Source of the DNA: Candidatus Sulfotelmatobacter sp.
GTDB taxonomy: Bacteria; Acidobacteriota; Terriglobia; Terriglobales; Acidobacteriaceae
DNA: 64,000 nt
Direction of reading: 5' to 3'
NCBI GenBank assembly: GCA_017883385.1
Contig: JADGNQ010000003.1
Location: 79,507-143,506, forward strand
In this document: positions 25,504 to 34,351 of the stretch, one piece after another
Layout of the letters: every line of letters starts with the position of its first letter
Numbering within the stretch: the first letter of the stretch is position 1
Made by a program: the position numbers and the translations under genes
Notes under the pieces: model-generated
Told to the model about the DNA's origin: nothing
Seen by the model: only the letters and a program-made list of their open reading frames with translations
The model's database searches: none

Positions 25504-25545
25504 CTTTCCTTCGTGGACCTTCGTGTCCTTTGTGGTGATTGCTGT
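25504..25545 (+). repeat. CCTTCGTGGACCTTCGTGTCCTTTGTGG repeat
   Basis: It lies directly upstream of mutM. It is the same short repeat as at 19452 and 26483. Confidence 0.6.
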
Positions 25546-25560
25546 TTCGTCCCGAACCCC

Positions 25561-26466
25561 ATGCCCGAACTCCCCGAAGTCGAAACCATCGCCCGCGGCC
25601 TAGCCAAACGTGTGACTGGAGACCTTATCGAGTCCGTCTGGCTCGGCCAGAAGAAGGAGACCCTCAAGTCTCCCGCATCAGAAATCGCCGCGGTACTCGA
25701 CCAAAGCCGCATCGCCTCCGTCCGGAGAATGGGCAAGCACATCGTCTTCGATCTGGAACAAGATCGTGTGGTGCGGGCACCCGCGAAAAGCCGGCTAGCG
25801 CAACGAATGACGAAGAGTCGTGCAGCGCGACAAACCTCGACTGCTCCTGCCGAAGCGGTCGCCACCAAGTCTCAATGGATCGTCCATCTCGGCATGACAG
25901 GCAGCCTGCGAGTGTGCGAGCCACAAACGGAAGTGGCAAAACACACTCACGCCATCCTTCGCTTGTCATCAGGCAGGGAACTGCGCTTCGTCGACCCGCG
26001 CCGCTTCGGTCGTCTGAGTGTCGCGAGCGCCGCGGACTTCGACGCCGGCGGCATCGAACCGCTGGAAATCGACCTCGACCGCTTCACGAACTTGTTCCGC
26101 GGCCGCAAGACTCCCATCAAGAGCGCATTGCTCAACCAGAAACTCCTGCGCGGCGTCGGAAATATTTACGCCGACGAATCTCTTTTCCGCTCCGGCATCC
26201 GCCCGCGCCGTCGCGCCTCCACCATCACCCGCGAGCAACTGGCCAAGCTCTTCGTCGCCGTGAAAGAAGTCCTGAACGAAGCGATCGCCCTCGGCGGCTC
26301 TTCCATCTCCGACTATGTCGACGCCGACGGCGAAGAAGGATTCTTCCAACTCCAGCATCGCGTCTACGCTCGCGAAGCCGAGCCCTGCCTCGTCTGCAAA
26401 ACACCGATCAAGCGAGTCGTCATCGCCGGCCGCAGCAGCCACTACTGCCCCAAGTGCCAGAGATAG
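25561..26466 (+). CDS. mutM: Formamidopyrimidine-DNA glycosylase
   Basis: The 301-residue enzyme removes 8-oxoguanine and other oxidised purines and cleaves the strand. The start at 25561 gives the mandatory MPELPEVET, with catalytic Pro2 and Glu3. Lys60 lies in MGKHIVF. The H2TH region (KSALLNQKLLRGVGNIYADESLF) and the zinc finger (CLVC...YCPKCQ) are complete. An insertion of about 38 mostly Arg/Ser/Ala residues (about 67-104) replaces a tight turn between IVFDLE and the WIVHLGMTGSL strand; most family members are about 270 residues. The insertion is in frame and low in complexity. Confidence 0.95.
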   Translation: MPELPEVETIARGLAKRVTGDLIESVWLGQKKETLKSPASEIAAVLDQSRIASVRRMGKHIVFDLEQDRVVRAPAKSRLAQRMTKSRAARQTSTAPAEAVATKSQWIVHLGMTGSLRVCEPQTEVAKHTHAILRLSSGRELRFVDPRRFGRLSVASAADFDAGGIEPLEIDLDRFTNLFRGRKTPIKSALLNQKLLRGVGNIYADESLFRSGIRPRRRASTITREQLAKLFVAVKEVLNEAIALGGSSISDYVDADGEEGFFQLQHRVYAREAEPCLVCKTPIKRVVIAGRSSHYCPKCQR

Positions 26467-26586
26467 CAAAGCTGAATGTAGTTTTCCTTCGTGTACCTTC
26501 GTGCCCTTCGTGGTTCCCGCTTTTTGCATGCACCACGCGCGCCCTATTCCGAGAAAACCCGCTACGATTCTGTTACCCTTCTCCCC

Positions 26587-27603
26587 ATGCCCGATTTTTC
26601 CATTGGAGTTGATCTCGGCGGCACCAACCTGCGCATCGCGGCCATCAGCACCGACGGCCAGCTTCTAGAAAAAATCACTCTGGGCGTCAAGGTTGCCCTC
26701 GGCCGCGACCACGTCATCGGCGAAATGTGCGACGCCATTCACCGCCTGACCGATCAGTATCGCGGCGGCGGCACGTTTGTCGGCGCAGGCATTGGCGTCC
26801 CGGGCATCATCGACATGGAAACCGGCATGATGCGCAAGTCCGCGAATCTTCCTGGCTGGTCCGACTATCCCGTGCGCGATGAGATCGAACGCCGCCTGGG
26901 CGCTCGCGTCTTCCTCGAGAATGATGCCAACGTCGCCGCGCTCGGCGAAAAATGGCTGGGAGCAGCCCGCGACGTCGATAACATGGCGATGGTCACCCTG
27001 GGCACCGGCATCGGCGGCGCCATCATCCTGAACGGAAAACTCTTCTACGGCATGAACGGCATGGCCGGCGAATTCGGACACGTCACCATCGAGCCCAACG
27101 GCGTCCCCTGCGGCTGCGGCAATCATGGCTGCGCCGAGCGTTACGCTTCTGCGACGGCTGTCGTACGCATGGCCCGCGAGGCAATCGACTCCGGCCAGGC
27201 ACCGGCCCTCGCCAAGGCCGCCAGTTCCGACGCGGAATTCAGCGCCAAGTCGATTTACAATCTCGCCCTTCAGGGCAACGAAGACGCCCAACGCATCTTC
27301 CACCGCTTCGGCGTGTCCCTGGGGATGCTGCTGGCCGATCTGATCAACGTTCTCAACCTGGACATGTTCGTCATCGGTGGCGGAGTACTGAGTGCCTGGG
27401 ACGCCTTCGCCCCCCCCATGTTCGCAGAATTGCGCGAACGTTCCCTGGTCTACGCCGCAACCGCCCCAGACGATCCTCTCGGCAAGAAGGAAGGCGCGTC
27501 TGCCCAGATCGCCAACTACACGCGAAAGAAGACGATCATCACCCGCGCCCTGCTAGGCAGCGACGCCGGCCTCTACGGCGCCGCCAGAATCCCCACATCG
27601 TAG
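26587..27603 (+). CDS. ROK family sugar kinase (glucokinase-like)
   Basis: This 338-residue kinase has the complete ROK set: VDLGGTNLRIA (ATP), NLPGWSDYPV, ENDANVAALGEKWLGA (sugar binding), VTLGTGIGGA, MAGEFGHVTI and the zinc motif CGCGNHGCAE. It would phosphorylate glucose or a related sugar with ATP in the cytoplasm. The start at 26587 (MPDFSIGVDLGGTN) is preferred over upstream in-frame codons because it begins directly before the phosphate-binding strand. It lies 120 bases after mutM, behind a CCTTCGTG repeat. The broken ROK gene at 7143 is a separate paralogue. Confidence 0.93.
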   Translation: MPDFSIGVDLGGTNLRIAAISTDGQLLEKITLGVKVALGRDHVIGEMCDAIHRLTDQYRGGGTFVGAGIGVPGIIDMETGMMRKSANLPGWSDYPVRDEIERRLGARVFLENDANVAALGEKWLGAARDVDNMAMVTLGTGIGGAIILNGKLFYGMNGMAGEFGHVTIEPNGVPCGCGNHGCAERYASATAVVRMAREAIDSGQAPALAKAASSDAEFSAKSIYNLALQGNEDAQRIFHRFGVSLGMLLADLINVLNLDMFVIGGGVLSAWDAFAPPMFAELRERSLVYAATAPDDPLGKKEGASAQIANYTRKKTIITRALLGSDAGLYGAARIPTS

Positions 27604-27636
27604 TAGCCTTCGAGCGACTCCACAGGCGTCGCGATC

Positions 27637-27745
27637 GGGAAAGCACGGCTTCAGACGTGCCGCTGCGGACCCCCGGGATTGCGCCTCATCATGTGACGGA
27701 AGCGTGCACAACCGTGGAAGAGCGGCGCTTTGAGCGCCGCGTTAG
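27637..27745. repeat. Two hairpin repeats
   Basis: AAGCACGGCTTCAGACGTGCCGC (27637-27664) is a form of the GGCACGGCTTCAGCCGTGCC hairpin. CCGTGGAAGAGCGGCGCTTTGAGCGCCGC (27710-27745) repeats the unit at 23269. They sit between convergent genes and may end transcription. Confidence 0.55.
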
Positions 27746-27801
27746 CGGGCAGAAGCGATCTGGGCTTCAGCCCCTGTGGTCGTATTCCTTCGCCTTGCAT
27801 G

Positions 27802-28920
27802 CTATGACGCCCCGGCGACCTTCCGTGCCGAATTCAGCAAAATCTGATTCTGCTCCGGCGTCCCAATGCTCACGCGCACGCAACTCGGTGCTCCCCAAAC
27901 CCCCAGCGCTCGCACACTGACTCCTTCTCCGCGCAGCCGCCCCGCGAACGCGGAAGCATCTTTGCCCACATCGCAATACAAAAAGTTCGCCGCCGTCGGC
28001 ACCACGCGATATCCCAGCTCTGACAATCCCACGCCGAGTATCTGTGCCTGCGCCGCGTTGTTGGAGACAGTCCGTCCAATATGGTTCTGATCGTCAAGCG
28101 CCGCCAGCGCTGCCGCCTGCGCCACTGATGACACGGAATATGTATCGCGCATGCGTGCGCAGTACGCCATCAGTTCCGCCGGTCCAAGTCCATAGCCCAC
28201 ACGCAGCCCCGCCAATCCGTGCACCTTCGAAAACGTTCGCAGCACCACCACGCTGGCGCCCTGCCCGAGGTAGTCCAGCGACCTCGAATACTCAACCTTG
28301 CGCTGTGCCGCAAACCGCACCGCAAACTCGTAGTACGCCTCGTCGAGGACCACCACCACATGGCCGGGAACTTCGGCAACAAATTTGTCCACCGCGTCCG
28401 CGTCAAGCACGGTTCCTGTCGGATTGTTCGGGTTCGCCAAAAACACGATCCGCGTGTCTTCGTTGATTGCGTTGAGAATCGCGTCCAGATCGAACCCGTC
28501 TTCGCGCATCGGAGTCTCGATCAGTTGCGCTCCGGTTGCGTGCACCGCCATCGCATAGACAACGAACGACCGTTCGCTGGTTACCGCGTTCAGGCCGGAC
28601 GCGAGCATCGTGTGGCAGAGCAAGCCCAACATCGCGGTCGAGCCCGCAGTCACCAGAACCTGCTCTAAAGGGACACTGTGGTGTGTCGCCAGCCTGCGAC
28701 GCAGTTCAGTGCAGTCGTCGTCAGGATAAGTGTGGGTTGCGGCCAGCGCCGACCGCATCGCTTCCAGCGCGCGCGCAGACGGACCAAATGGATTCTCGTT
28801 GGAGTCCAGCTTGATCAGGCGCGGCTGGGTGTCTGCGGGAGCCTGCCGGGCTGGGGCGGTTGGCAGGTAGCTGCTCATTTCCCGCGCCGGCTTCGAAACC
28901 AGGTCAAAGAATCGGCTCAT
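27802..28920 (-). CDS. hisC: Histidinol-phosphate aminotransferase
   Basis: The 372-residue PLP enzyme converts imidazole-acetol phosphate to histidinol phosphate in histidine synthesis. Fold-type I motifs are present: KLDSNENPFGPS at the N-terminus, TAGSTAMLGLL (PLP phosphate), FLANPNNPTGTV (substrate Asn), VVVLDEAYYEF and the Schiff-base Lys in RTFSKVHGLAGLRVGYGL. No other his genes are near. It starts 12 bases after the stop of the pseudouridine synthase gene, so it is the last gene of the trpS-scp-rluB transcript. Other class II aminotransferases with similar motifs are possible but less likely. Confidence 0.9.
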   Translation of the reverse strand: MSRFFDLVSKPAREMSSYLPTAPARQAPADTQPRLIKLDSNENPFGPSARALEAMRSALAATHTYPDDDCTELRRRLATHHSVPLEQVLVTAGSTAMLGLLCHTMLASGLNAVTSERSFVVYAMAVHATGAQLIETPMREDGFDLDAILNAINEDTRIVFLANPNNPTGTVLDADAVDKFVAEVPGHVVVVLDEAYYEFAVRFAAQRKVEYSRSLDYLGQGASVVVLRTFSKVHGLAGLRVGYGLGPAELMAYCARMRDTYSVSSVAQAAALAALDDQNHIGRTVSNNAAQAQILGVGLSELGYRVVPTAANFLYCDVGKDASAFAGRLRGEGVSVRALGVWGAPSCVRVSIGTPEQNQILLNSARKVAGAS

Positions 28921-28932
28921 GCTCGCCGCTCA

Positions 28933-29697
28933 TCATGAGATGGATTTCTTACTGACTTTTGCGCCAGTCATGCTGGCCGACTTCAGTTGCTCCACTTCCT
29001 TCAACGTGAGTGAGCGGAACTTGCCCGGCGGAATATCCAGCGTAAGCGGGCCATAACGCACCCGTTTGATCTTTTCCACATGATGTCCGACCGCTTCAAA
29101 CATGCGCCGAATCTGCCGGTTCCGCCCCTCGACTAGAGTGATCTCATACCACGGATTCGCCGCTTCCTTCACCACGCGTACCAAAGCCGGCCCGGTCTTG
29201 ACGCGCTTGCCATCGTCGGTCGCGATCGACACTCCCGCTCGCAGTTTCGTGATCGCCTCTTCCTTCGGTGTTCCCGCGACCTTCACCACATAAGTCTTGG
29301 CAACATGTGAGGCTGCCTTCATCAAGCGGTGCGCGAGTTCCCCATCGTTGGTCAGCACCAACAGGCCTTCGCTCGCATAGTCCAGACGCCCCACCGGATA
29401 CACGCGTCCCTTCACCCCACGAATCAGGTCCATGACGGTCGGCCGCTTCTCCGGATCGCTCATGGTCGTGACGTATCCCTTGGGCTTGTTGAGCAACAGG
29501 TAGTGGTGACGCTGCGCCCCGTGCAGAAGCTTCCCGTTGACGCGGACGTGGTCGGTCTCAGGATCGGCCTTGCTGCCCAGTTCGGTCACCACCGCACCGT
29601 TGACCTGCACGGCCCCCGAGGAAATCAGTTTCTCCGCCGTCCGGCGGGAAGCTACTCCAGCAGCAGCGATGATCTTTTGCAGGCGTTCCAGTGGCAT
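28933..29697 (-). CDS. rluB: rRNA pseudouridine synthase, RsuA/RluB type
   Basis: The 254-residue protein has an N-terminal S4 RNA-binding domain (LERLQKIIAAAGVASRRTAEKLISSGAVQVNG) and the RsuA/RluB catalytic domain with the motif GRLDYASEGLLVLTNDGELAHRL, in which the Asp is catalytic. It also has YVVKVAGTPK and EGRNRQIRRMFEAVGHHV. It isomerises uridine in 23S (RluB) or 16S (RsuA) rRNA. The scpB-rluB neighbourhood, widely conserved, favours RluB. Spacing to hisC is 12 bases. Confidence 0.9.
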   Translation of the reverse strand: MPLERLQKIIAAAGVASRRTAEKLISSGAVQVNGAVVTELGSKADPETDHVRVNGKLLHGAQRHHYLLLNKPKGYVTTMSDPEKRPTVMDLIRGVKGRVYPVGRLDYASEGLLVLTNDGELAHRLMKAASHVAKTYVVKVAGTPKEEAITKLRAGVSIATDDGKRVKTGPALVRVVKEAANPWYEITLVEGRNRQIRRMFEAVGHHVEKIKRVRYGPLTLDIPPGKFRSLTLKEVEQLKSASMTGAKVSKKSIS

Positions 29698-29727
29698 GAT
29701 GAAATTCCGAATCTTAGCGACACATCA

Positions 29728-29831
29728 AAAGCCGAGCCCCGAAGGGGCGGCATCCATTAGCCCCGGACGTAAGTCCGGGGTGCGAATAGGAAATCGAACA
29801 GGTCCCGAAGGGACGGCACAGGCCGGGCTCT
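29728..29831. repeat. Cluster of small hairpin repeats between scpB and rluB
   Basis: Three palindromes in a row: AGCCCCGAAGGGGCGG, CCCCGGACGTAAGTCCGGGG and GGTCCCGAAGGGACGG, then a GGGCTCTTCAGCCC unit that runs into the end of scpB. Similar units occur at 36100-36200 and 39940-39960. Confidence 0.6.
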
Positions 29832-30521
29832 TCAGCCCGCCTTCTCCGCTTCAGACACGCTCTCGCCCGCCGGTTCATCCTCGGCCGACCCACCGCTCTC
29901 GGCCGGTTGCACAGAATCGGCTGACGCCGCGCTCTCCGCCGGAACCAACTCCTCCTGAAACGACTCCGCCACCAGCTTCTCGAACTCTTCCATGCTGGGC
30001 AGTTCATTCACGTCCTTCAGCCCAAACCGCATCAGGAATTCCTTGGTCGTCTTATACAGAATCGGCCGCCCAATCACCTGCTTACGCCCCGCCGTTGTGA
30101 TCAGTTTGCGATCCAGCAGAGTCCCAATCACCCCGCCCGAATCGACGCCGCGAATGTCGTTGATCTCAGGCACCGTGGCCGGCTGCTTGTAAGCAATCAC
30201 AGCCAGAGTTTCCAGCGCCGGCAGCGACAACCGGATCGGAGGCTTCAGGCTCTTGGCAAAAGCGCGCACCACTTCGTGCTGCTCTGGCTTGGTCGACATC
30301 CGGTATCCACCCGCGACCTGGCGAATCTCGATCCCGTGTCCGGGTGACCCATACTCGCCCACCAGTTCTTCCAGCGAAGACCGCACGCGCGACTTGACCT
30401 CCGCATCGTCGGCGGCGCCGTCGGCGACAACGGTTTCCCTGACGAGCTGGATCATCTGTTCCAGCGTAATCGGCGTCTCCGCCGCATAAATGATGGCTTC
30501 GAGTTGAGCTTTTAAGGACAT
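29832..30521 (-). CDS. scpB: Segregation and condensation protein B
   Basis: The 229-residue protein is the winged-helix kleisin-associated subunit of the SMC-ScpAB complex that compacts and separates chromosomes. The core (residues 1-180) contains LKAQLEAIIYAAETPITLEQM, GGYRMSTKPEQ, LSLPALETLAVIAYKQPATVPEINDIRGVDS and the second winged helix ITTAGRKQVIGRPILYKTT. The acidic Ser/Glu/Ala-rich tail (about 185-229) is typical. It lies downstream of scpA, with a hairpin-forming spacer of 84 bases that runs almost to its ATG. Confidence 0.93.
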   Translation of the reverse strand: MSLKAQLEAIIYAAETPITLEQMIQLVRETVVADGAADDAEVKSRVRSSLEELVGEYGSPGHGIEIRQVAGGYRMSTKPEQHEVVRAFAKSLKPPIRLSLPALETLAVIAYKQPATVPEINDIRGVDSGGVIGTLLDRKLITTAGRKQVIGRPILYKTTKEFLMRFGLKDVNELPSMEEFEKLVAESFQEELVPAESAASADSVQPAESGGSAEDEPAGESVSEAEKAG

Positions 30522-30528
30522 AGTGGTC

Positions 30529-30597
30529 AGGGATCAGGGGTCAGGGCCTAGGATCAACGAGTTCAAAACTGATCTCTAGCCCCTGACCCCTAATCCC
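30529..30597. repeat. Long imperfect inverted repeat between scpA and scpB
   Basis: GGGATCAGGGGTCAGGGCCTAGGA and TCTAGCCCCTGACCCCTAATCCC form arms of about 23 bp. On the transcript the 3' arm ends about 7 bases before the scpB start codon, so it could hinder ribosome loading or act as a processing site. Confidence 0.6.
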
Positions 30598-30605
30598 TCG
30601 CTCTC

Positions 30606-31487
30606 TTACTTCCAGTCGTCGCGCACCGCCGACTGCTCGTTCATGATCTCGTCAAAGTGCGTGTGCTTGCGCACCGCGATCTCGCCGAACAATTTCTCCT
30701 GCCGCACCTGAATCGCCTGCAGCCGCACCATCTCAAGCAGCGCCAGAAACATGCAAACCAGCGCCTGCCGCGACGGAACCCGCATGAGGATCTGCTTCAG
30801 CCGGATGGGCCGGTCCTCCAGCGAAAGCCGACGCCGCAGATAGTCGATCATCTGCCCCACCGTCACGGTCTCCTCGTCGACATTGAGCACCGGACGCGTG
30901 CGCACCCGCTCCAGCACCTGCTGAAACGTTTTGACCAGATCGATCACGTCCGCGGCAATCTCCGGCTCGGTGCCCTCCGCCTCCATGAATTCCTTCAACG
31001 ACGGATTCGACAGCACCGCATCTTCGATCTGCTGCTTCTGCAAAAGCATCTGCGCCGCCGATTTGAACTTCTCATGCTCCAGCAGCCGGTTGACCAGTTC
31101 GTTCCGCGGATCTTCCTGCTCCTCCGCCGTTGCGAGCGGATCGCGCGGCAGCAGCATCTTCGACTTGATGTGAATCAGCACCGCCGCCATATAAATAAAG
31201 TCGGCCGCAACATTCACATCGAGTTCACGAATCTTCTCCACATACGCCAGATACTGCGCCGTAATCTTCGCGATCGGGATGTCATAAATATCAATGTCCT
31301 GCTTCCGGATCAAATCCAGCAGCAGGTCAAGCGGCCCCTCGTAGACGTCGCCCACCGCGACCGCAAACGGCGAATCGTTCTCTTCCTTCTTCGCCACCGG
31401 TTTCGCCGCAGGCGAACCCGCGACGATCGCAGGCGAGACAGCCGTCTGCGTCTCCTCCCCCGAAACGAGTTTTGCTTGTTCCGTCAT
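30606..31487 (-). CDS. scpA: Segregation and condensation protein A (kleisin)
   Basis: The 293-residue kleisin bridges the SMC heads. The N-terminal domain contains YEGPLDLLLDLIRKQDIDIYDIPIAKITAQYLAYV and ADFIYMAAVLIHIKSKMLLPRD, the standard ScpA signature. The C-terminal winged helix contains SRQALVCMFLALLEMVRLQAIQVRQ. A Lys/Val/Ala-rich extension of about 40 residues precedes the core. It follows trpS on the minus strand and is upstream of scpB. Confidence 0.94.
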   Translation of the reverse strand: MTEQAKLVSGEETQTAVSPAIVAGSPAAKPVAKKEENDSPFAVAVGDVYEGPLDLLLDLIRKQDIDIYDIPIAKITAQYLAYVEKIRELDVNVAADFIYMAAVLIHIKSKMLLPRDPLATAEEQEDPRNELVNRLLEHEKFKSAAQMLLQKQQIEDAVLSNPSLKEFMEAEGTEPEIAADVIDLVKTFQQVLERVRTRPVLNVDEETVTVGQMIDYLRRRLSLEDRPIRLKQILMRVPSRQALVCMFLALLEMVRLQAIQVRQEKLFGEIAVRKHTHFDEIMNEQSAVRDDWK

Positions 31488-31501
31488 TACTCTGATCGTC
31501 T

Positions 31502-31637
31502 TGTCATCCTGAGCGAAGCGAAGAGCTTGCCCTGAGCTTGTCGAAGGGACCTATGCACTCCGTCTGCGCCAAATCGACTGCCGGTTCACTTTCAACCGGG
31601 TGCCCCATCCTTGTCGCGTTTCTTGCGACAGATGGGG
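31502..31637. repeat. Two intergenic repeats between trpS and scpA
   Basis: 31502-31553 is GTCATCCTGAGCGAAGCGAAGAGC...TTGTCGAAGGGACC. 31598-31637 is GGGTGCCCCATCCTTGTCGCG with its inverted partner CGACAGATGGGG, a hairpin of the family also at 50925, 51549, 56508 and 57668. Confidence 0.65.
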
Positions 31638-31644
31638 AAGTTGA

Positions 31645-32676
31645 CTACTTCGCCGCTTCATACCCCAGCGACATCCCCATCGCCGCGCGCACATCCTCCA
31701 TCGTCTCACCCGCCGCCTTACGCGCCCGCTTCGACCCTGCCTCCAGAATATCCCAGGCTAGCCGCGGATTCTCCTCGAATTTCTTGCGCCGCTCCTGCAT
31801 CGGATTCAGCAACTTCACGATAGCGTCCGCCGCCCATCCCTTGCACTCGATGCACCCAATCCCCGCCGACCTGCAGCCTTCATTCACCTTGGCCATCGTG
31901 TCCTTGTCGCTGAAGATTTTATGCAGATCCCCCACCGGACACACATCCGGATTTCCCGGGTCCGACCGCCGCACCCGCGCCGGATCGGTCACCATGGTCT
32001 TCAGCTTCTGCCGCACGACGGGTTCGGGATCGGTGAGCATGACTGTGTTCCCGTACGACTTCGACATCTTCCGCCCGTCGGTCCCCGGCAACTTTGCGGC
32101 GGGCGTTAGCAGGGCTTTGGGCTCAGGGAACACTTCTTTTGACGCGCCATAAAACCCGTTGAACCGCCGCGCAATCTCCCGCGTCAGCTCCACGTGCGCG
32201 ACCTGATCTTCCCCAACCGGTACCGCATCCGCCTTGTAGACCATGATGTCAGAAGACATCAGCACCGGATACCCGAGAAATCCATACGTGGTTAGGTCTT
32301 TGCCCTTAATGTTCTCCTGCTGCTCCTTGTACGACGGAACCCGCTCCAGCCACCCAAGAGGCGTAATCATGGACAGCAGCAGATGCAATTCCGCATGCGC
32401 CGGAACATGCGACTGGATGAAGATCACCGACCTCTCCGGATCAAGCCCCGCCGCCAACCAATCGAGCGCCACTTCGAGCGAATTCTCTTTCACCCGAGAC
32501 GTATCCGCGTAGTCGGTCGTGAGCGCGTGCCAGTCGGCCACACAAAAGAAGCATTCGTACTCATCCTGCATGCCCACCCAGTTTTGCAGTGCGCCAACGT
32601 AGTTGCCGAGGTGCAGTTTCCCGGTCGAGCGCATACCACTGAGCACGCGCTTTCGAGATTTTGACGAGGAGGTCAT
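31645..32676 (-). CDS. trpS: Tryptophanyl-tRNA synthetase
   Basis: The 343-residue class I synthetase charges tRNA-Trp. The HIGH-equivalent is in SGMRSTGKLHLGNYVGAL and the KMSKS loop is DGRKMSKSYGNTV. Other family segments are EYECFFCVADWHALTTDY, FIQSHVPAHAEL, GFLGYPVLMSSDIMVYKADAVPVGEDQ and IGCIECKGW. The N-terminal Lys/Arg-rich MTSSSKSRKRV precedes the Rossmann fold. It is the first gene of the conserved trpS-scpA-scpB-rluB block. Confidence 0.95.
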   Translation of the reverse strand: MTSSSKSRKRVLSGMRSTGKLHLGNYVGALQNWVGMQDEYECFFCVADWHALTTDYADTSRVKENSLEVALDWLAAGLDPERSVIFIQSHVPAHAELHLLLSMITPLGWLERVPSYKEQQENIKGKDLTTYGFLGYPVLMSSDIMVYKADAVPVGEDQVAHVELTREIARRFNGFYGASKEVFPEPKALLTPAAKLPGTDGRKMSKSYGNTVMLTDPEPVVRQKLKTMVTDPARVRRSDPGNPDVCPVGDLHKIFSDKDTMAKVNEGCRSAGIGCIECKGWAADAIVKLLNPMQERRKKFEENPRLAWDILEAGSKRARKAAGETMEDVRAAMGMSLGYEAAK

Positions 32677-32797
32677 TTTCTAGAAGCCCCGCTGCCCAGC
32701 AACACGGCCAGCAAGTGCGGAGCTGTCGGAACGAATCAAATGTTGAAGTGTCATGCAGAGGCTGAATTCGATACTAACATGCAAAAAGCTCTGAATG

Positions 32798-32845
32798 TGG
32801 GGACAGCCGCCCCCGGCTGTCCGCCGGGCGCAGCCCGGCGATACG
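32798..32845 (+). repeat. GGGGACAGCCGCCCCCGGCTGTCC hairpin repeat
   Basis: It has two consecutive stems (GGACAGCCG/CGGCTGTCC, then CCGGGC/GCCCGG). It is the second copy of the unit at 8111, here directly upstream of the permease. Confidence 0.7.
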
Positions 32846-32911
32846 CCCCGATACCCAACGCAAATGCTTTATAATTCGCGCCGCCCCGCTCATTGGATCA
32901 GAGCACATCCC

Positions 32912-34267
32912 GTGAACACTCTCGCCCGCCAGCTCCGCGCCACCGATTACTTCACCCTCGGTTGGGGAACCATGGTCGGAGTCGGCTGGCTCGTCATCAT
33001 GGACGACTGGCTGCTGCGCGGAGGCGCCCTCGGTGCGCTGCTCGGCTTCGTGATCGGCGGCGCACTCTTGCTTCCCATCGGATGGGTCTACGGCAAGCTC
33101 GTGGTCGCCATGCCCGATGCAGCCGGTGAGATCGCCTACACCTCCGCCGCCTTCCCGCGCTCCATCAGTTTCGCCACCGGCTGGATGATGACCCTCGCCT
33201 ACTTCATCGTGTGTCCGTGGGAGGCTGTCGCCGTCGGCCGCATCGCCGGCTACATCCTTCCCGGTCTCGACTCCGTCGAACTCTACCGCATCGCCGGCCG
33301 CCCGGTGTATCTCCCGCACCTTATCATCGGCCTCGCCCTGACCGCGCTTCTCACCCTGCTGAACTATCGCGGTATCCGCCTCAGCGCGACGTTTCAGAAT
33401 TGGACCAGCTTCGGCACACTTGCGCTCTTTGTAATCTTCGTAGCTCTCGGCGTCAGCCGCGGCTCGCCGCGCAACTTTCCCCCGCTGTTCACCCATACTC
33501 CGTTAATCTCGATTCTGCTGGTAATCCAGATCGTCCCTTATTTCATGACCGGATTCGAATCCGTGGGTAAAGCGGCGGAAGAGGCCAGCCCAGACTTCCG
33601 CGCGCAGCGTTTCTTCCGTGCCATCTGGATGGCCATCGTCATCGGCATCCTCTTCTACGCCAGCATCGTAGCCGCGGTCGCGTTCGTGGCCCCTTGGCGC
33701 CAATTAACTGGCGAAAAGTTCATGACAGCGGTGGCGTTTCAGCAGGCCGTTCGCTCTCGCTGGATCGTCAACATCATCCTCGCCGCCGCCTTGCTCTCGC
33801 TCTTCAAATGCTTCAACGGAAATTTCGTCGCCGCCAGCCGCTTGTTCTTCGCATTGGGCCGCCGCGGCATGGTTGACAGGCGCGTCGGAACCATCCATGC
33901 CCAGCACCAGACCCCGTCGACGGCAGTCCTCTGTGTTGGCCTGGCCACCGCCGCCTGTATGCTGCTCGGAGACGCGATCCTGGTCCCCATTACCGAAGTC
34001 GGATCAGTCGCCTGCGCCATAGGATGGTCGGCCACCTGCGCCGCGTGCCTGGCGCTCGCGCGCACCCGGCCGGGCATGATGAACCTGTCGCGCGTCGAGC
34101 GCGCTGTGGCTGCCTTCGGACTTGTGGTTGGGATCGCGATGGCGCTAATGAAGGTGATCCCGCTAGTCCCCGGCCATTTCACCGCCTACGAATGGATTGC
34201 CCTGGGAGTCTGGATCGCGCTAGGCGCAATCTCGCACCGAAGAAGAACTGCGAACGCTCAGATGTAA
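32912..34267 (+). CDS. APC superfamily amino-acid permease
   Basis: From GTG 32912 the product has 451 residues and twelve predicted membrane helices. It starts NTLARQLRATDYFTLGWGTMVGVGWLV, in which GWGTMVGVGW is the first-helix substrate/sodium motif region of the APC fold. FMTGFESVGKAAEEA (helix 6 region) and FKCFNGNFVAASRLFFALGRRG (helix 8) are family features. An in-frame upstream extension runs through an intergenic repeat and is unlikely to be coded. It would import amino acids or related amines; the substrate is not deducible. It precedes a D-amino-acid deacylase-like gene, which might process related substrates. Confidence 0.88.
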   Translation: MNTLARQLRATDYFTLGWGTMVGVGWLVIMDDWLLRGGALGALLGFVIGGALLLPIGWVYGKLVVAMPDAAGEIAYTSAAFPRSISFATGWMMTLAYFIVCPWEAVAVGRIAGYILPGLDSVELYRIAGRPVYLPHLIIGLALTALLTLLNYRGIRLSATFQNWTSFGTLALFVIFVALGVSRGSPRNFPPLFTHTPLISILLVIQIVPYFMTGFESVGKAAEEASPDFRAQRFFRAIWMAIVIGILFYASIVAAVAFVAPWRQLTGEKFMTAVAFQQAVRSRWIVNIILAAALLSLFKCFNGNFVAASRLFFALGRRGMVDRRVGTIHAQHQTPSTAVLCVGLATAACMLLGDAILVPITEVGSVACAIGWSATCAACLALARTRPGMMNLSRVERAVAAFGLVVGIAMALMKVIPLVPGHFTAYEWIALGVWIALGAISHRRRTANAQM

Positions 34268-34351
34268 AGCGCTCCCTCAGCGTCCTTCGCGGCATTTCTT
34301 CGCGAACTCTGCGGTAAGCTCTTGTTCTTAGTACCAATGGAGACGAAATCA

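Noticed and set aside
30657..31535. 292-residue plus-strand open frame opposite scpA
   Set aside because: It is His/Arg-rich shadow coding of the ScpA helices with no family features; scpA is certain.
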